A stretch of 64,000 nt of DNA from Sorghum bicolor (Eukaryota > Streptophyta > Magnoliopsida > Poales > Poaceae), in the NCBI RefSeq assembly GCF_000003195.3, contig NC_012870.2, positions 29,814,477-29,878,476 of the forward strand, in the 5' to 3' direction. Shown in pieces: positions 1 to 8,904 of the stretch (its first letter is position 1; each line of letters begins with the position of its first letter). The position numbers were made by a program, and so were the translations under genes. The notes under the pieces were generated by a model. That model ran no database searches. It saw only the letters and a list, made by a program, of their open reading frames with translations, and was not told the origin of the DNA.

Positions 1-1
1 C

Positions 2-1840
2 TCCCACTCCACCTCTCCCTTCAGCGACCGCCTCGTCGCCGCTTTTGCCCTCTCCGACCCGGCCTCCCCACGCCCGCTTCTCCACGCGCTTGCCATCCTC
101 GCTTCCCTCCCATCCCCGCCGGACTCTGCATCCCCCTACAATGCCGCGTTCCGCGCGCTCTCCCTCTGCCCCCATCGTCATCTCGTGGATCGCCACTGCC
201 TCCCGCTCTACCGCGCCCTCCTCTGCTCCAGTTCCGCGCGCCCTGATCACCTCACCTTCCCATTCCTGCTCAAGGCCTGCGCGCGCCTGCAGTACAGGCC
301 GTACGGTGCCGCGGTTCTTGGACATGTGCAGAAACTGGGGTTCAGCGCTGACGTCTTCGTGGTGAACGCCGGGGTGCATTTCTGGTCTGTTAGTGGGTCC
401 ATGGTTCTTGCCCGCAGGTTGTTCGATGAAAGTCCCGCCAGGGACGTGGTCTCGTGGAATACACTGATTGGTGGGTACGTGAGGAGTGGCCTCCCGCGGG
501 AGGCGCTAGAGTTATTTTGGAGGTTGGTGGAAGACGGCAAGGCAGTGAGGCCTGATGAGGTCACTATGATCGGGGCAGTGTCGGGATGTGCACAGATGGG
601 GGATTTGGAGCTCGGGAAGAGGCTGCATGAGTTTGTGGACAGTAAAGGGGTGAGGTGCACGGTGAGGCTGATGAATGCGGTGATGGATATGTATGTCAAG
701 TGTGGCAGTTTAGAGTTAGCAAAGTCGGTGTTTGAAAGGATCGACAACAAAACTGTTGTTTCTTGGACAACCATGATCGTGGGACATGCGAGGCTGGGGA
801 TGATGGAGGATGCTCGGATGCTGTTCGATGAGATGCCTGAAAGGGATGTATTCCCATGGAATGCTCTGATGGCTGGTTATGTACAGAATAAGCAGGGCAA
901 GGAGGCTATTGCGCTGTTCCATGAGATGCAGGAATCAAAGGTGGATCCTAATGAGATCACCATGGTTAATCTCCTATCTGCTTGTTCGCAGCTTGGAGCA
1001 TTAGAAATGGGGATGTGGGTCCACCATTACATTGACAGACATCAGCTTTATCTTAGTGTTGCACTTGGCACATCTCTAGTTGACATGTATGCAAAGTGTG
1101 GCAACATCAAGAAGGCGATCTGTATTTTCAAAGAAATCCCAGATAAAAATGCACTCACATGGACAGCAATGATATGTGGTCTTGCAAATCATGGACATGC
1201 TGATGAGGCCATAGAATACTTCCAGAGAATGATAGATCTTGGATTGCAGCCAGATGAGATAACATTTATAGGGGTTCTGTCAGCTTGTTGCCATGCTGGT
1301 TTGGTTAAAGAAGGTCGTCAATTTTTCTCCCTAATGCATGAGAAATACCACCTTGAGAGGAAAATGAAACATTATTCATGTATGATAGACTTGCTAGGCA
1401 GAGCAGGACATTTAGATGAAGCAGAACAGCTTGTAAACACCATGCCTATGGATCCTGATGCAGTAGTTTGGGGTGCTCTTTTCTTTGCTTGTAGGATGCA
1501 TGGTAACATCACTCTTGGTGAGAAGGCAGCAATGAAATTGGTAGAACTTGACCCAAGTGATAGTGGAATCTACGTGTTATTGGCTAACATGTATGCAGAG
1601 GCAAATATGAGGAAGAAGGCCGACAAAGTGAGGGTTATGATGAGGCACTTGGGAGTGGAGAAGGTTCCTGGATGTAGTTGCATTGAGCTGAATGGTGTGG
1701 TTCATGAATTTATCGTAAAAGATAAGTCCCATTTGGACACTATTGCAATTTATGACTGCTTACATGGGATTACATTACAAATGAAGCATACTGCAAACCT
1801 GATTGACATTTCAGAAACTGGCATCATGTCGCATCTTTAG
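2..1840 (+). CDS. PLS-class pentatricopeptide-repeat protein with E domain (5' partial)
   Basis: The frame is open from base 2 to a TAG at 1838-1840, so 612 residues are visible and the true start lies left of the window; there is no ATG at the valine near base 185. Tandem PPR motifs are clear, with repeated phrases such as VSWNTLIGGY, VSWTTMIVGH, LVDMYAKCGN and ITFIGVLSACCHAGL, in the P-L-S order of plant organelle PPR proteins. An E domain follows from about base 1456 (VVWGALFFACRMHGN, then LANMYAEA and VPGCSCIELNG), ending with an E+-like VHEFIVKDKSH. No DYW cytidine-deaminase domain is present. Proteins of this class bind organelle RNA and usually specify C-to-U editing sites, recruiting a DYW partner in trans. 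Mitochondrial or plastid targeting cannot be judged without the N-terminus. It resembles the SLO1/At2g22410 type, but I am not sure of orthology. No frameshift or internal stop is seen. Confidence 0.93.
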   Translation, partial: SHSTSPFSDRLVAAFALSDPASPRPLLHALAILASLPSPPDSASPYNAAFRALSLCPHRHLVDRHCLPLYRALLCSSSARPDHLTFPFLLKACARLQYRPYGAAVLGHVQKLGFSADVFVVNAGVHFWSVSGSMVLARRLFDESPARDVVSWNTLIGGYVRSGLPREALELFWRLVEDGKAVRPDEVTMIGAVSGCAQMGDLELGKRLHEFVDSKGVRCTVRLMNAVMDMYVKCGSLELAKSVFERIDNKTVVSWTTMIVGHARLGMMEDARMLFDEMPERDVFPWNALMAGYVQNKQGKEAIALFHEMQESKVDPNEITMVNLLSACSQLGALEMGMWVHHYIDRHQLYLSVALGTSLVDMYAKCGNIKKAICIFKEIPDKNALTWTAMICGLANHGHADEAIEYFQRMIDLGLQPDEITFIGVLSACCHAGLVKEGRQFFSLMHEKYHLERKMKHYSCMIDLLGRAGHLDEAEQLVNTMPMDPDAVVWGALFFACRMHGNITLGEKAAMKLVELDPSDSGIYVLLANMYAEANMRKKADKVRVMMRHLGVEKVPGCSCIELNGVVHEFIVKDKSHLDTIAIYDCLHGITLQMKHTANLIDISETGIMSHL

Positions 1841-2536
1841 TCCAGAAACTACATCTAGTTCTAAAAAATGGTGCGTTCAGTTGTATCACATAGTCACATG
1901 GTGAATTGTGTCATCTGCTAGGCAATAAGCCTCTCACTGCCATCAATCATGTGATGAAGTTCCTATCAGTGATGCTGAAGGGAATACCAGAAACTAGAAG
2001 GTAATATTTTAATTTACAAATAATCTTTTCAGTTGTAAAAATCCTTGAGTTACTCTGTAAGCTTATCAGGGATTCTGAGGACATCTTATCTCAATCCCAT
2101 TCATTATCGTCTTTGCAGAACAGTGATAACAGAGACTAACAACTATCAATATGTCCTTTTCATAAGGTCTTGAACTTTGTAAGCCTGCCTGAAAATTTTC
2201 TTGTGCTTATGGTGAGACCTGCTAATTTGCATATTTTAGGTATTAGATATTGATTCATGAGACACCACATGTTATGGAAAGTGGCAATTTTCATTTGCTA
2301 GTTAATAGATCAGATGCTATACACATTATTCATAAATTGAACATTCTCAAATGATACTTTATGGAATTTTGTTTTGTGATAACAATGCATGATCCTTTGT
2401 CTTGCAGATTGAGGATGTTAGGATGTACTTTTCACGCTTGCAGGGACAGCCTGTACCCTGTAGTCCCAAAAGCAGTCTCATTGGTGTTTGCTGCCTGCTG
2501 GTAACATGGTAAGTATCTTACGGTCTTACCTTAGTA
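1841..2536 (+). other. 3' flank of the PPR gene, no coding signal
   Basis: AT-rich sequence downstream of the PPR stop with stops in all frames. CAG-ended pyrimidine tracts near 2119 and 2407 look like 3' splice sites, so a spliced 3' UTR is possible, as is common for PPR genes. No protein homology is recognised. Confidence 0.5.
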
Positions 2537-2544
2537 CTCCTTCC

Positions 2545-2755
2545 TGAAAGTGGATATGGGAATAACAGATTGATTCATATGTGTACAGGAGGGTACAATA
2601 TATAGGCAAGGATCATGTAGGGTTTATAGAACACACTTAATCAACGGAGATCCTTGCCTAATCTGAGATCAACTACTATAATACCCAAGAGGTAGCCCAG
2701 CCACAAGGCGTGGGTGCCAAGGCCCATGGCCGGCCCTATAGGCGCTAGTCTAACA
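2545..2755 (-). repeat. 3' LTR of the copia remnant
   Basis: A 211-bp LTR, about 90% identical by eye to the partner at 3090-3294. It has about 6 extra bases near its inner end (TAGTCT before AACA) that the other LTR lacks. Confidence 0.85.
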
Positions 2756-2791
2756 TGCCCCTGCAGTCGAATCGTCAGCCACCCTACATGT

Positions 2792-3008
2792 TCAGACTAG
2801 ACCTGAACTCCGCGAATGCCGAAGAGGGAAGTCCCTTAGTGAAGATGTACGCATATTGTGAAGAGGTTGGAACATGCAGGACATGAAAATCACCAACTGC
2901 AACTCGCTCCCCGACGAAGTGAAGATCGATCTCAATGTGTTTAATCCGCTGACGCTAAACTGGGTTGGGGGACATGTAGATGGCACTGATGTTGTCATAG
3001 AACACCAC
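2792..3008 (-). pseudogene. Copia reverse transcriptase/RNase H C-terminal remnant
   Basis: Reverse-strand translation gives VVFYDNISAIYMSPNPV, then a TAG stop, then RQRIKHIEIDLHF, VPTSSQYAYIFTKGLP and more. These are the hallmark C-terminal motifs of Ty1/copia RNase H (DN-SA, KHIEID-HF, TKGLP). The in-frame stop and loss of everything upstream show a dead fragment. It lies wholly between the two LTRs of the 2545-3294 element. Confidence 0.88.
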
Positions 3009-3089
3009 TGTGGCGCGCCGTAGAGGGGCGTGCAGCTCTAGGAAGGAGGGGAAGGGCCGAGCACGGCAAAGAAGGGCTCCGACGTACCA

Positions 3090-3294
3090 TGAAAGTAGAT
3101 ATGGGAGTAAGAGATTGATTCATATGTGTACAGGAGGGTACAACATATAAGCAAGGATCATGTAGCGTTTGTAGAACACACCCAATCAACGGAGATCCTT
3201 GCCTAATCTGAGATCAACTACTATAATACCCAAGAGGTAGCCTAGCCACAAGGCGTGGGCGCCAAGGCCCATGGCCGGCCCTATAGGCGCAACA
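3090..3294 (-). repeat. 5' LTR of the copia remnant
   Basis: A 205-bp LTR. Just inside it on the minus strand the sequence reads TGGTACGTCGGAGCCC, a degraded initiator-Met tRNA primer binding site (canonical TGGTATCAGAGCC). Confidence 0.85.
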
Positions 3295-3388
3295 CTTCCC
3301 TTCCAAGTTATAGTTCACCTTAACTTTTCTTAAGTTAAACTTATCTAACTTTAACCAAGTTTAAGAAAAACAAGATTTTAGTTAAGCC

Positions 3389-3541
3389 ATGGTTTTTGAG
3401 GCATCGCCTAGGCATTGAGGCATACCCTAGGCACCACAAGGTTTTTATTACGCCATATTTCCTAGGCGACACCTAGAAGGCGTCTAGGCATCCGGGCATA
3501 CCCCAAGCGCCACATGACACCACAATGCCTCAAAAACCATG
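3389..3541. mobile_element. 153-bp MITE with 17-bp perfect inverted ends
   Basis: The ends CATGGTTTTTGAGGCAT and ATGCCTCAAAAACCATG are a perfect 17-bp inverted pair. The interior is also partly palindromic around CCTAGG. Flanks AGTTAAGC and AGTTAAAC suggest an imperfect target duplication. The superfamily is not certain, possibly hAT. Confidence 0.7.
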
Positions 3542-3581
3542 AGTTAAACTAATTTGATATTGTAGATGTTGATGCATTTTT

Positions 3582-3821
3582 GGCCTTGTTTAGTTCCCAA
3601 AAAAAATTGCAAAAAAATTAGATTCCCTGTCACATCGAATCTTGCTGCGCATGCATGGAACATTAAATATAGATAAAAATAATAACTAACTGCACAGTTT
3701 ACCTGTAATTAGCGAGACGAATCTTTTGAGCCTAATTAGTCCATGACTGGACAATTTGTCAAATACAAACGAAAGTGCTACAGTGTCCATTTTGCAAAAA
3801 AAATTGGAACTAAACAAGGCC
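3582..3821. mobile_element. GGCCTTGTTTAG-type grass MITE (Tourist/PIF-like)
   Basis: A 240-bp element with ends GGCCTTGTTTAGTTCC and GGAACTAAACAAGGCC and a TTT target duplication. It is the best-preserved copy of a family found at least ten times in the window. Shared internal motifs are CACATCGAATCTT, AATATAGATAAA, GAGACGAATCTTTTGAGCC and CGAAAGTGCTACAG. A 3-bp target duplication, TTA elsewhere in the window, fits PIF/Harbinger MITEs. Confidence 0.85.
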
Positions 3822-3989
3822 TTTGTGTAAACTTGGTCAAAGTTAGATAAGTTTTTTCGCAAAAAAAGTTAGATAAGTTTGATTTAGGACAAACCAAAAA
3901 TGAACTATATTTTGGAACGGAGGAAGTATGCATATGCATATATGGTATATGCAATGAAATGGCAAGATTGCTCTGAAAATTTCTTGCAA

Positions 3990-3990
<1 letters not shown>

Positions 3991-4040
<50 letters not shown>
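3991..4040. repeat. (TA)25 microsatellite
   Basis: Fifty bases of uninterrupted TA. It is likely polymorphic in length and prone to forming a cruciform. The rest of 3927-4264 is AT-rich with no recognisable feature. Confidence 0.98.
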
Positions 4041-4041
<1 letters not shown>

Positions 4042-4264
4042 GCAAGTGTTGAGTTCACTTCAGCGCAACATGTAGGAGTTCACCTGTGAAATTTCTTGTG
4101 TTATATGATCGATTAGTAGTTTTATTCTTATCTTGAATCCCATATTATTGTCATCCCAGGTCAATTTTATCTTTCTTAACTGGAAGCTTGTTTCAAATGA
4201 TTCTTGAAAATGGAAGCAATTGATAGTTTAGGTGTTTGATGTGCATCCATTTCATTCCTTGTAA

Positions 4265-4983
4265 GAGCATCTCCAATAGTACCCAAAAAACAATCATAAA
4301 AATTTGGTTTTGCAACCTTTCCAAGAAATATCGGAAAGGGAAAAAAGGTCCTCACCGACAGTTTTCAATAATTTGCTCCTAAAAAGAAAAGCATGCCCAC
4401 TTGAAATTTTTTCATCGCTGCTTGTGCCACACAAACGCGGCCACCATTGCCACCAGCAGCCACCCTACAGCTGGCCATCCCTGGCACCTAACTGACACCC
4501 AGAACCTCAAAAATGGAATCTCCATTGTCTGCTCTACCTCCCACTATTCTCATATTTGAAAATAGTCACATAAGATCCAATTCCGGTAAACCTGCCAGAC
4601 AGTGGTGGCTGTTGCCTGCATGCATGGCTCTACTTAGTATTCTCAGATCTGAAAATAGTGGCTGGAGGTTTAATTCCGGTAAACCTGCCAGACAGTGGTG
4701 GCTGTTGCCTGCATGCATGGCTCTAATTAGTATTCTCAGATCTGAAAATAGTGGCTGGAGGTTTAATTCCGGCAAACCTCCATGCAGCGGCGGTCGGGGC
4801 GATGGAGTGTCGAAAAAAATGAGCGCCCTAGGAGTCCACGTATCTTTGTGCATGGATGCCTTCGTTTTTCCAAGCGTGGATAGATTGGGAGTTAGGATAG
4901 GGAGTTGTTGAAGGAAGTTTTTTGTTTCATCTTGCCAAAAAAGTAAGATTAGGAGTTGCTTTACCAAACTGTTGGAGATGCTC
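4265..4983. mobile_element. PIF/Harbinger-like non-autonomous element, 719 bp
   Basis: The ends are GAGCATCTCCAATAG and (reverse complement of the right end) GAGCATCTCCAACAG, flanked by TAA target duplications (4262-4264, 4984-4986). No transposase is present. The interior contains a 93-bp tandem repeat described separately. Confidence 0.75.
4558..4785. repeat. 93-bp tandem repeat, about 2.5 copies
   Basis: GAAAATAGT starts at 4558, 4651 and 4744, giving a period of exactly 93 bp (31 codons). Copies differ at only a few bases. Because the period is a multiple of three, both strands have an open frame across it, but nothing suggests a real protein. Confidence 0.9.
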
Positions 4984-4986
4984 TAA

Positions 4987-6377
4987 CTACATTTTTTCCC
5001 CTCACTTTTTGATGATATAACTAAGCGTACCAACTGGCAAGGGTTGAGTATTGAAATTTTATTTCTCAAGCACATGATGTGATGATGAAATAGACCCCTA
5101 TAGTGGAACTTTCAAAAGCTACTAAATCAAACAATTTGCAAGAAGCAAGAGTAACTTATGGCATATTACAATTTATTTTGCTAAGATAAATTAGCTGTTG
5201 GCAAAAGGATTCATCCTAAGCATAGCAGTTCGCGGATAACTGATGGTCACATTTGATCATTAGAAAGGAAAAAAAAACGAAGGAAAAGGGGTGACACCAA
5301 ACATGAAGTATATCTGAAAAATTGTCTCTTATTATGAACTTCTTGGCACTGTCAGAAAATTATTTTTCCAAGGACATGTTAAAGCTAGCTTCTAACCCCA
5401 ACCTAAACTTCATCTGTGACAATTGCAACAGAAAAGGACTGATGGGACATAGGATTGGATTAGATTTTTTTTTTCTCGAACTAGGATTGGATTAGATTGA
5501 CATTGTCCCCTCATATTATGTTAGCAAGGAACAAACACAGAATAATGATGGAATTGGTGTCATATTCTAACTTAGCATCTACTCCTTTTCTATCATATGT
5601 TTTCACCACTTCCATTTTCCATATTACACAAAAGGCCTTTCCTCATTTACATGTACGAGAAATAGTAAATAAATACAGAACAAGCAAGCTTATCATTAAT
5701 TCAATTGGAGAGTGTCAAGTTGCCAAATATAGCATCACAGGTATTGTTTGCCTAAATAGTCGTTTAGCCTGTTGAAATGCTGTTTAAAAGCTAGAGTGGC
5801 CTGCGATGTGTGTTTAAATATTATTTAGCCTGTTTAAACAAATGTTTGACCCATTTAAATGGATAAATAATGGGTGGGTGACTGTTTAGTATTTAGTATT
5901 TAGCATTTAGCTGAACAATGGTCACAAGAGGAATATATTTGACAAAGTGTACTCTTCATGATTCCTTAGAGAATACAATGGTTGGGTGACCTGCTGCTTC
6001 TTCTTAGCCACAGTTCAGACATTCTTGTACCTTAGAGAATCTTATGAATCTGAATCTACAAAGGTATTCTCCCAGATAAATTAAGGTGTCCCTTGTTCAG
6101 ATTTTTTACCACACACCCCTGTTTACCCTCAGGCGATTCATACATCGATATGAGAGAATTCTAGTCAATTGAGCATAAGACCTGTAATCACTAAGTTTCT
6201 ACTTGAAGCTAACTTTATGTACAATTCATGGATAAAGTACCATCAACATGTACAATGTTTACTCCTACACCCTAATTCATCCCTCCAACCCACATTACTG
6301 TAACTTAAGTGAATTTTTAGTGGAAATGCAAAAGGAATTTTTCTTTAGGTTTGACATGTGATATAAGGTTAAAGTAC
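4987..6377. other. Intergenic, no gene recognised
   Basis: AT-rich DNA. The only structure seen is a 17-bp direct repeat (TAGGATTGGATTAGATT) around a T-rich 16-bp spacer near 5450-5499, and a TTTAG-rich stretch at 5750-5930. A 92-codon frame at 5497-5775 has no recognisable motif and ordinary intergenic composition. No tRNA or promoter is evident. Confidence 0.5.
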
Positions 6378-6703
6378 AAATAGTACTAGTACTAGCTAAG
6401 TATTTCTGTGTCTTCCAACTGTGCAGCAATTTCAACCTCATTCTTCTTTTGGCTTGACTGCCCGCAAATTTTTCCTTGGAGGCCTCCATTGTGCTATCAT
6501 CCTGCATATAGTGATTTTCCCTTGAAGCCCTCCATTGTGCTGTCATCCTGCATATAGTGTATGGTGTCAGTAAAATCAAGGTAGTGGGAGAAATGGGGAG
6601 CATCTAAAACCATAGTATTACAAACTTCAAAAGAAAGGGAAAAAAACCATAGTATTACCAATCTTCTGAATAGAGGTGTAGGTTTCCCTATCCTGTGGCC
6701 TGA
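6378..6703 (-). pseudogene. Methionyl-tRNA synthetase pseudogene, 3' part
   Basis: This continues the fragment at 11812-12626 beyond the gypsy insertion. Joined across the CCTGA target site, the minus strand reads RPWDHIPSGHRIGKPTPLF, the C-terminal anticodon-domain region of plant cytosolic MetRS. Here 6659-6703 is the rest of that exon, ending at a GTAATA donor. An intron follows, then a last exon at about 6378-6503 with DDSTMEASKEKFAGSQAKR, matching the FAGSQA motif of MetRS. The intron end plus exon start (TATATGCAGGATGA.AGCACAATGGAGG) is duplicated at 6504-6555. The frame shifts after FAGSQAK, and the tRNA-binding OB-fold tail of plant MetRS is not found. It is a dead fragment. Confidence 0.8.
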
Positions 6704-7073
6704 TGTCAAGAGCGTCGAACCCTTGACGGGCAGGACCGCGGCTACGGAGCTCGTAGCCGTTGGCCGTCTTCTCCGGTGAGGTTATGCCCCTCTACCGCAG
6801 GCTTAGGGTTTAGAAGAGAGAGAGGTAGGAGATACTTGATCTTTGCTTCCTTCCTGATGTCTCGGTACAGTAGGATATATATCCTTGCTTGTGAATAATC
6901 ATAGCAACTAATCACCCCTAATTCTAGGGATCCTAATAGCCTATCCTTTCCTTTAGCCACTGGGCGGCTCCTGGGTCGCCTGGATCGCGCTCTCGGCGCG
7001 CTAGGCGCGCTCAGCCGCGCGTCTAACGTCGCGGGCCCGACGTCGCCTGGTGTACGTATTACCATACATGACA
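6704..7073 (-). repeat. 3' LTR of element E
   Basis: A 370-bp LTR. The adjacent interior sequence on the minus strand is a purine run (GAGAGGAGGGGAGAGA) ending at 7074, the polypurine tract that primes plus-strand synthesis. Confidence 0.95.
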
Positions 7074-7536
7074 TCTCTCCCCTCCTCTCGTCCTCGAGCT
7101 GGAACGCCGGAAAACGTTCACGGAACGTGTCCCAGTCTTCCCAAGTTGATGACGACAGTGGCTCCCCCTTCCAGCGCACGAGGACCTGGCGCACTCCTCT
7201 GGCGAGACGCGAGCGCTCCACGCGTTCCGGCTCCGGCACCGTGGCGCCGTTGTGGATGACGGGGAGGGGCGGCGGGGTGGCCGGAGGTACGCCCTGCCAT
7301 TTCTTCAAGAGCCCGACGTGGAAGACGTCATGAAGTCGAGCGCGGGCCGAGAGTGCCACCCGGACGGCGACCGCGTTGATCACCTCGGTGACCTGGTAGG
7401 GGCCGAAGAAGCGGGGCTTCAACTTGCCCGTCGAGGAGTCCAGCGACGCGATGGGGCGGTGGCGTAGGCGCAGCAGCACCCAATCGCCCACAGCATAGGA
7501 CACCTCCCAATGATGCTTGTCGTAGTGACGTTTCTA
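7074..7536 (-). pseudogene. Element E integrase C-terminus with GPY/F and chromodomain
   Basis: Minus-strand reading after the stop at 7534-7536: YAVGDWVLLRLRHRPIAS, KLKPRFFGPYQVTEVI (GPY/F module), LHDVFHVGLLKKW, then a chromodomain-like segment VRQVLVRWKGEPLSSSTWED. This order is typical of plant chromoviruses, where the chromodomain steers integration to marked chromatin. The frame is open from 7533 through the C-terminus and on into the LTR. It is in the same frame as the integrase core, from which only one stop codon separates it. Confidence 0.88.
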
Positions 7537-8904
7537 AATGGCCTGCGCCTGTTCCAGGCGAAAACGGATGTCCCGCGAAAATTCCTCACGCTCGGCCATG
7601 GTCTTGGCGACGGCCGCCACACGCGTCTCCTCGGCTTCATAGGAGCATAAGGTCGGCGGGTCCTGGCCATAGACGATGCGGAACGGTGTGTCGCGAAGGG
7701 ACGTCTGGTACGCTGAGTTGTAGATGAACTCCGCCCAGGGAAGCCACCGGAGCCATTGGCGGGGACGGTCACCGGTGAAACAGAGCAGGTACATGGTGAT
7801 CACCTTGTCCGCTGCCTCAGTTTGGCCATCGGCTTGCGGGTGAAACGCCGAGGTCATGTGCAGCTTTGTCCCCATGAGCCGCATGAGCTCGCGCCAGAAC
7901 GTTGAGGTGAAGATGGGGTCGCGATCAGACAACATAGATTGTGGCATCCCGTGGAGGCGAACAATGTCGGTGAAGAACGCGTTGGCGACGGATTCTGCCG
8001 TGTACGGGTGAGCAAGAGGTATAAAGTGACAGTATTTGCTAACCTGTCCACCACGGTGAGTATGACGGACTTCCTGCGAACTTTCGGAAGGGCTTCGACG
8101 AAGTCTAAGCCGATGTCGGACCACACCGACGATGGCACCGGGAGCGGCAAGAGCAGCCCCCCGGGTGGAGGTGCTCGGACTTGAGCCGCTGGCAAGTTCC
8201 GCACGTGCGGATGAAGTATTGGACGTGCTGGCGCATCCCGGGGAAGTGAAAAGTCACGCCGGAGTCGGTGCAGCGTGCGCTGGACGCCCTCATGGCCGTC
8301 CTCGTGGATGGTAGCCCTGATCTCCAGGAGCAGCGGGGACGACGGCGTGATGTAGAGTCGCCTCGTGTAGGTCACCAGGCTGTCGCGGACAGCCCACGGC
8401 GAGGCGCGCATGCCGGCGAGAATCTCCTCCCGGAGAGTTACGACTGCTGGGTCCGCGGCGTGTGCTTGGCGTAGCATGTCGATGAAGTCGAATTCTGGTG
8501 CCGACAGTGCGAGCACTGCTCCTGTGCTGTCCTCCGTGTCGCGGCGAGATAGGGCATCAGCGACCACGTTCTGGGCGCCCGGCTTATACTCCACCTCAAA
8601 GTCGAAGCCGAGAAGCTTCCCGACCCAATGATGCTGAGGGATCGTGGCGAGCCGCTGGTCCAACAAGAATTTTAGACTGTAGTGATCTGTGCGCACGGTG
8701 AAGTGGCGACCCCATAGGTACGGGCGCCAATGGCGGACGGCGTGGACGAGCCCGATCAGCTCCCGCTCATATGCGGCTAGAGAGCGGTGGTGTGGCGCGA
8801 TCGGCCGGCTCAAAAACGCGATCGGGTGCTTCTCTTGCAGGAGCACGACGCCGAACCCATGTGTCGAGGCATCACACTCGACGACGAACGGCTTGCTGAA
8901 ATCC
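7537..8904 (-). pseudogene. Element E RNase H and integrase core
   Basis: RNase H begins FVVECDASTHGFGVVLLQ and continues TVRTDHYSLKFLLDQR and GAQNVVADALSRR. The integrase zinc finger survives in pieces in two frames (HEDGHEGVQRTL, then CGTCQRLKSEH), separated by a frameshift near 8240-8300. The catalytic core has SKYCHFIPLAHPYTAESVA, LSDRDPIF and HPQADGQTEAADKV, keeping the second D and the E of DDE. The first D lies in another frame (ILTVVDR near 8060). The piece is therefore frameshifted at least twice and cannot make an active integrase. Confidence 0.88.

Larger units (their letters stand above)
2545..3294 (-). mobile_element. Internally deleted Ty1/copia element with two LTRs
   Basis: Two direct repeats (2545-2755 and 3090-3294) start TGAAAG on the plus strand and end AACA, so the element reads TGTT...TTTCA on the minus strand. 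A perfect 5-bp target duplication CTTCC flanks it (2540-2544, 3295-3299). The 334-bp interior keeps a polypurine tract (reverse complement of TGCCCCTGCAG beside 2755) and only the last part of pol. Most of gag and pol has been deleted, so the element cannot move alone. Confidence 0.9.
2537..3926. mobile_element. Stowaway-like MITE carrying three nested insertions
   Basis: The outer ends match the Stowaway (Tc1/mariner) terminal repeat. The left end reads CTCCTTCC and resumes after the copia insertion as TTCCAAGTTATAGTTCACC. The reverse complement of the right end reads CTTCCTCCGTTCCAAA. A TA target duplication flanks it (2535-2536 and 3927-3928). Removing the inserts at 2545-3299, 3389-3541 and 3582-3824 leaves a short element of about 240 bp, typical of the family. 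Confidence 0.7.

Noticed and set aside
247..774. 175-codon frame antisense to the PPR gene
   Set aside because: Shadow of a real coding region with biased codon use; no motif.
3843..4058. 71-codon frame rich in Ile-Tyr
   Set aside because: It is a translation of the (TA)25 microsatellite.
4566..4967. 133-codon frame on the minus strand across the 93-bp repeats
   Set aside because: Openness follows from the three-divisible repeat period; the plus strand is equally open and neither resembles a protein.
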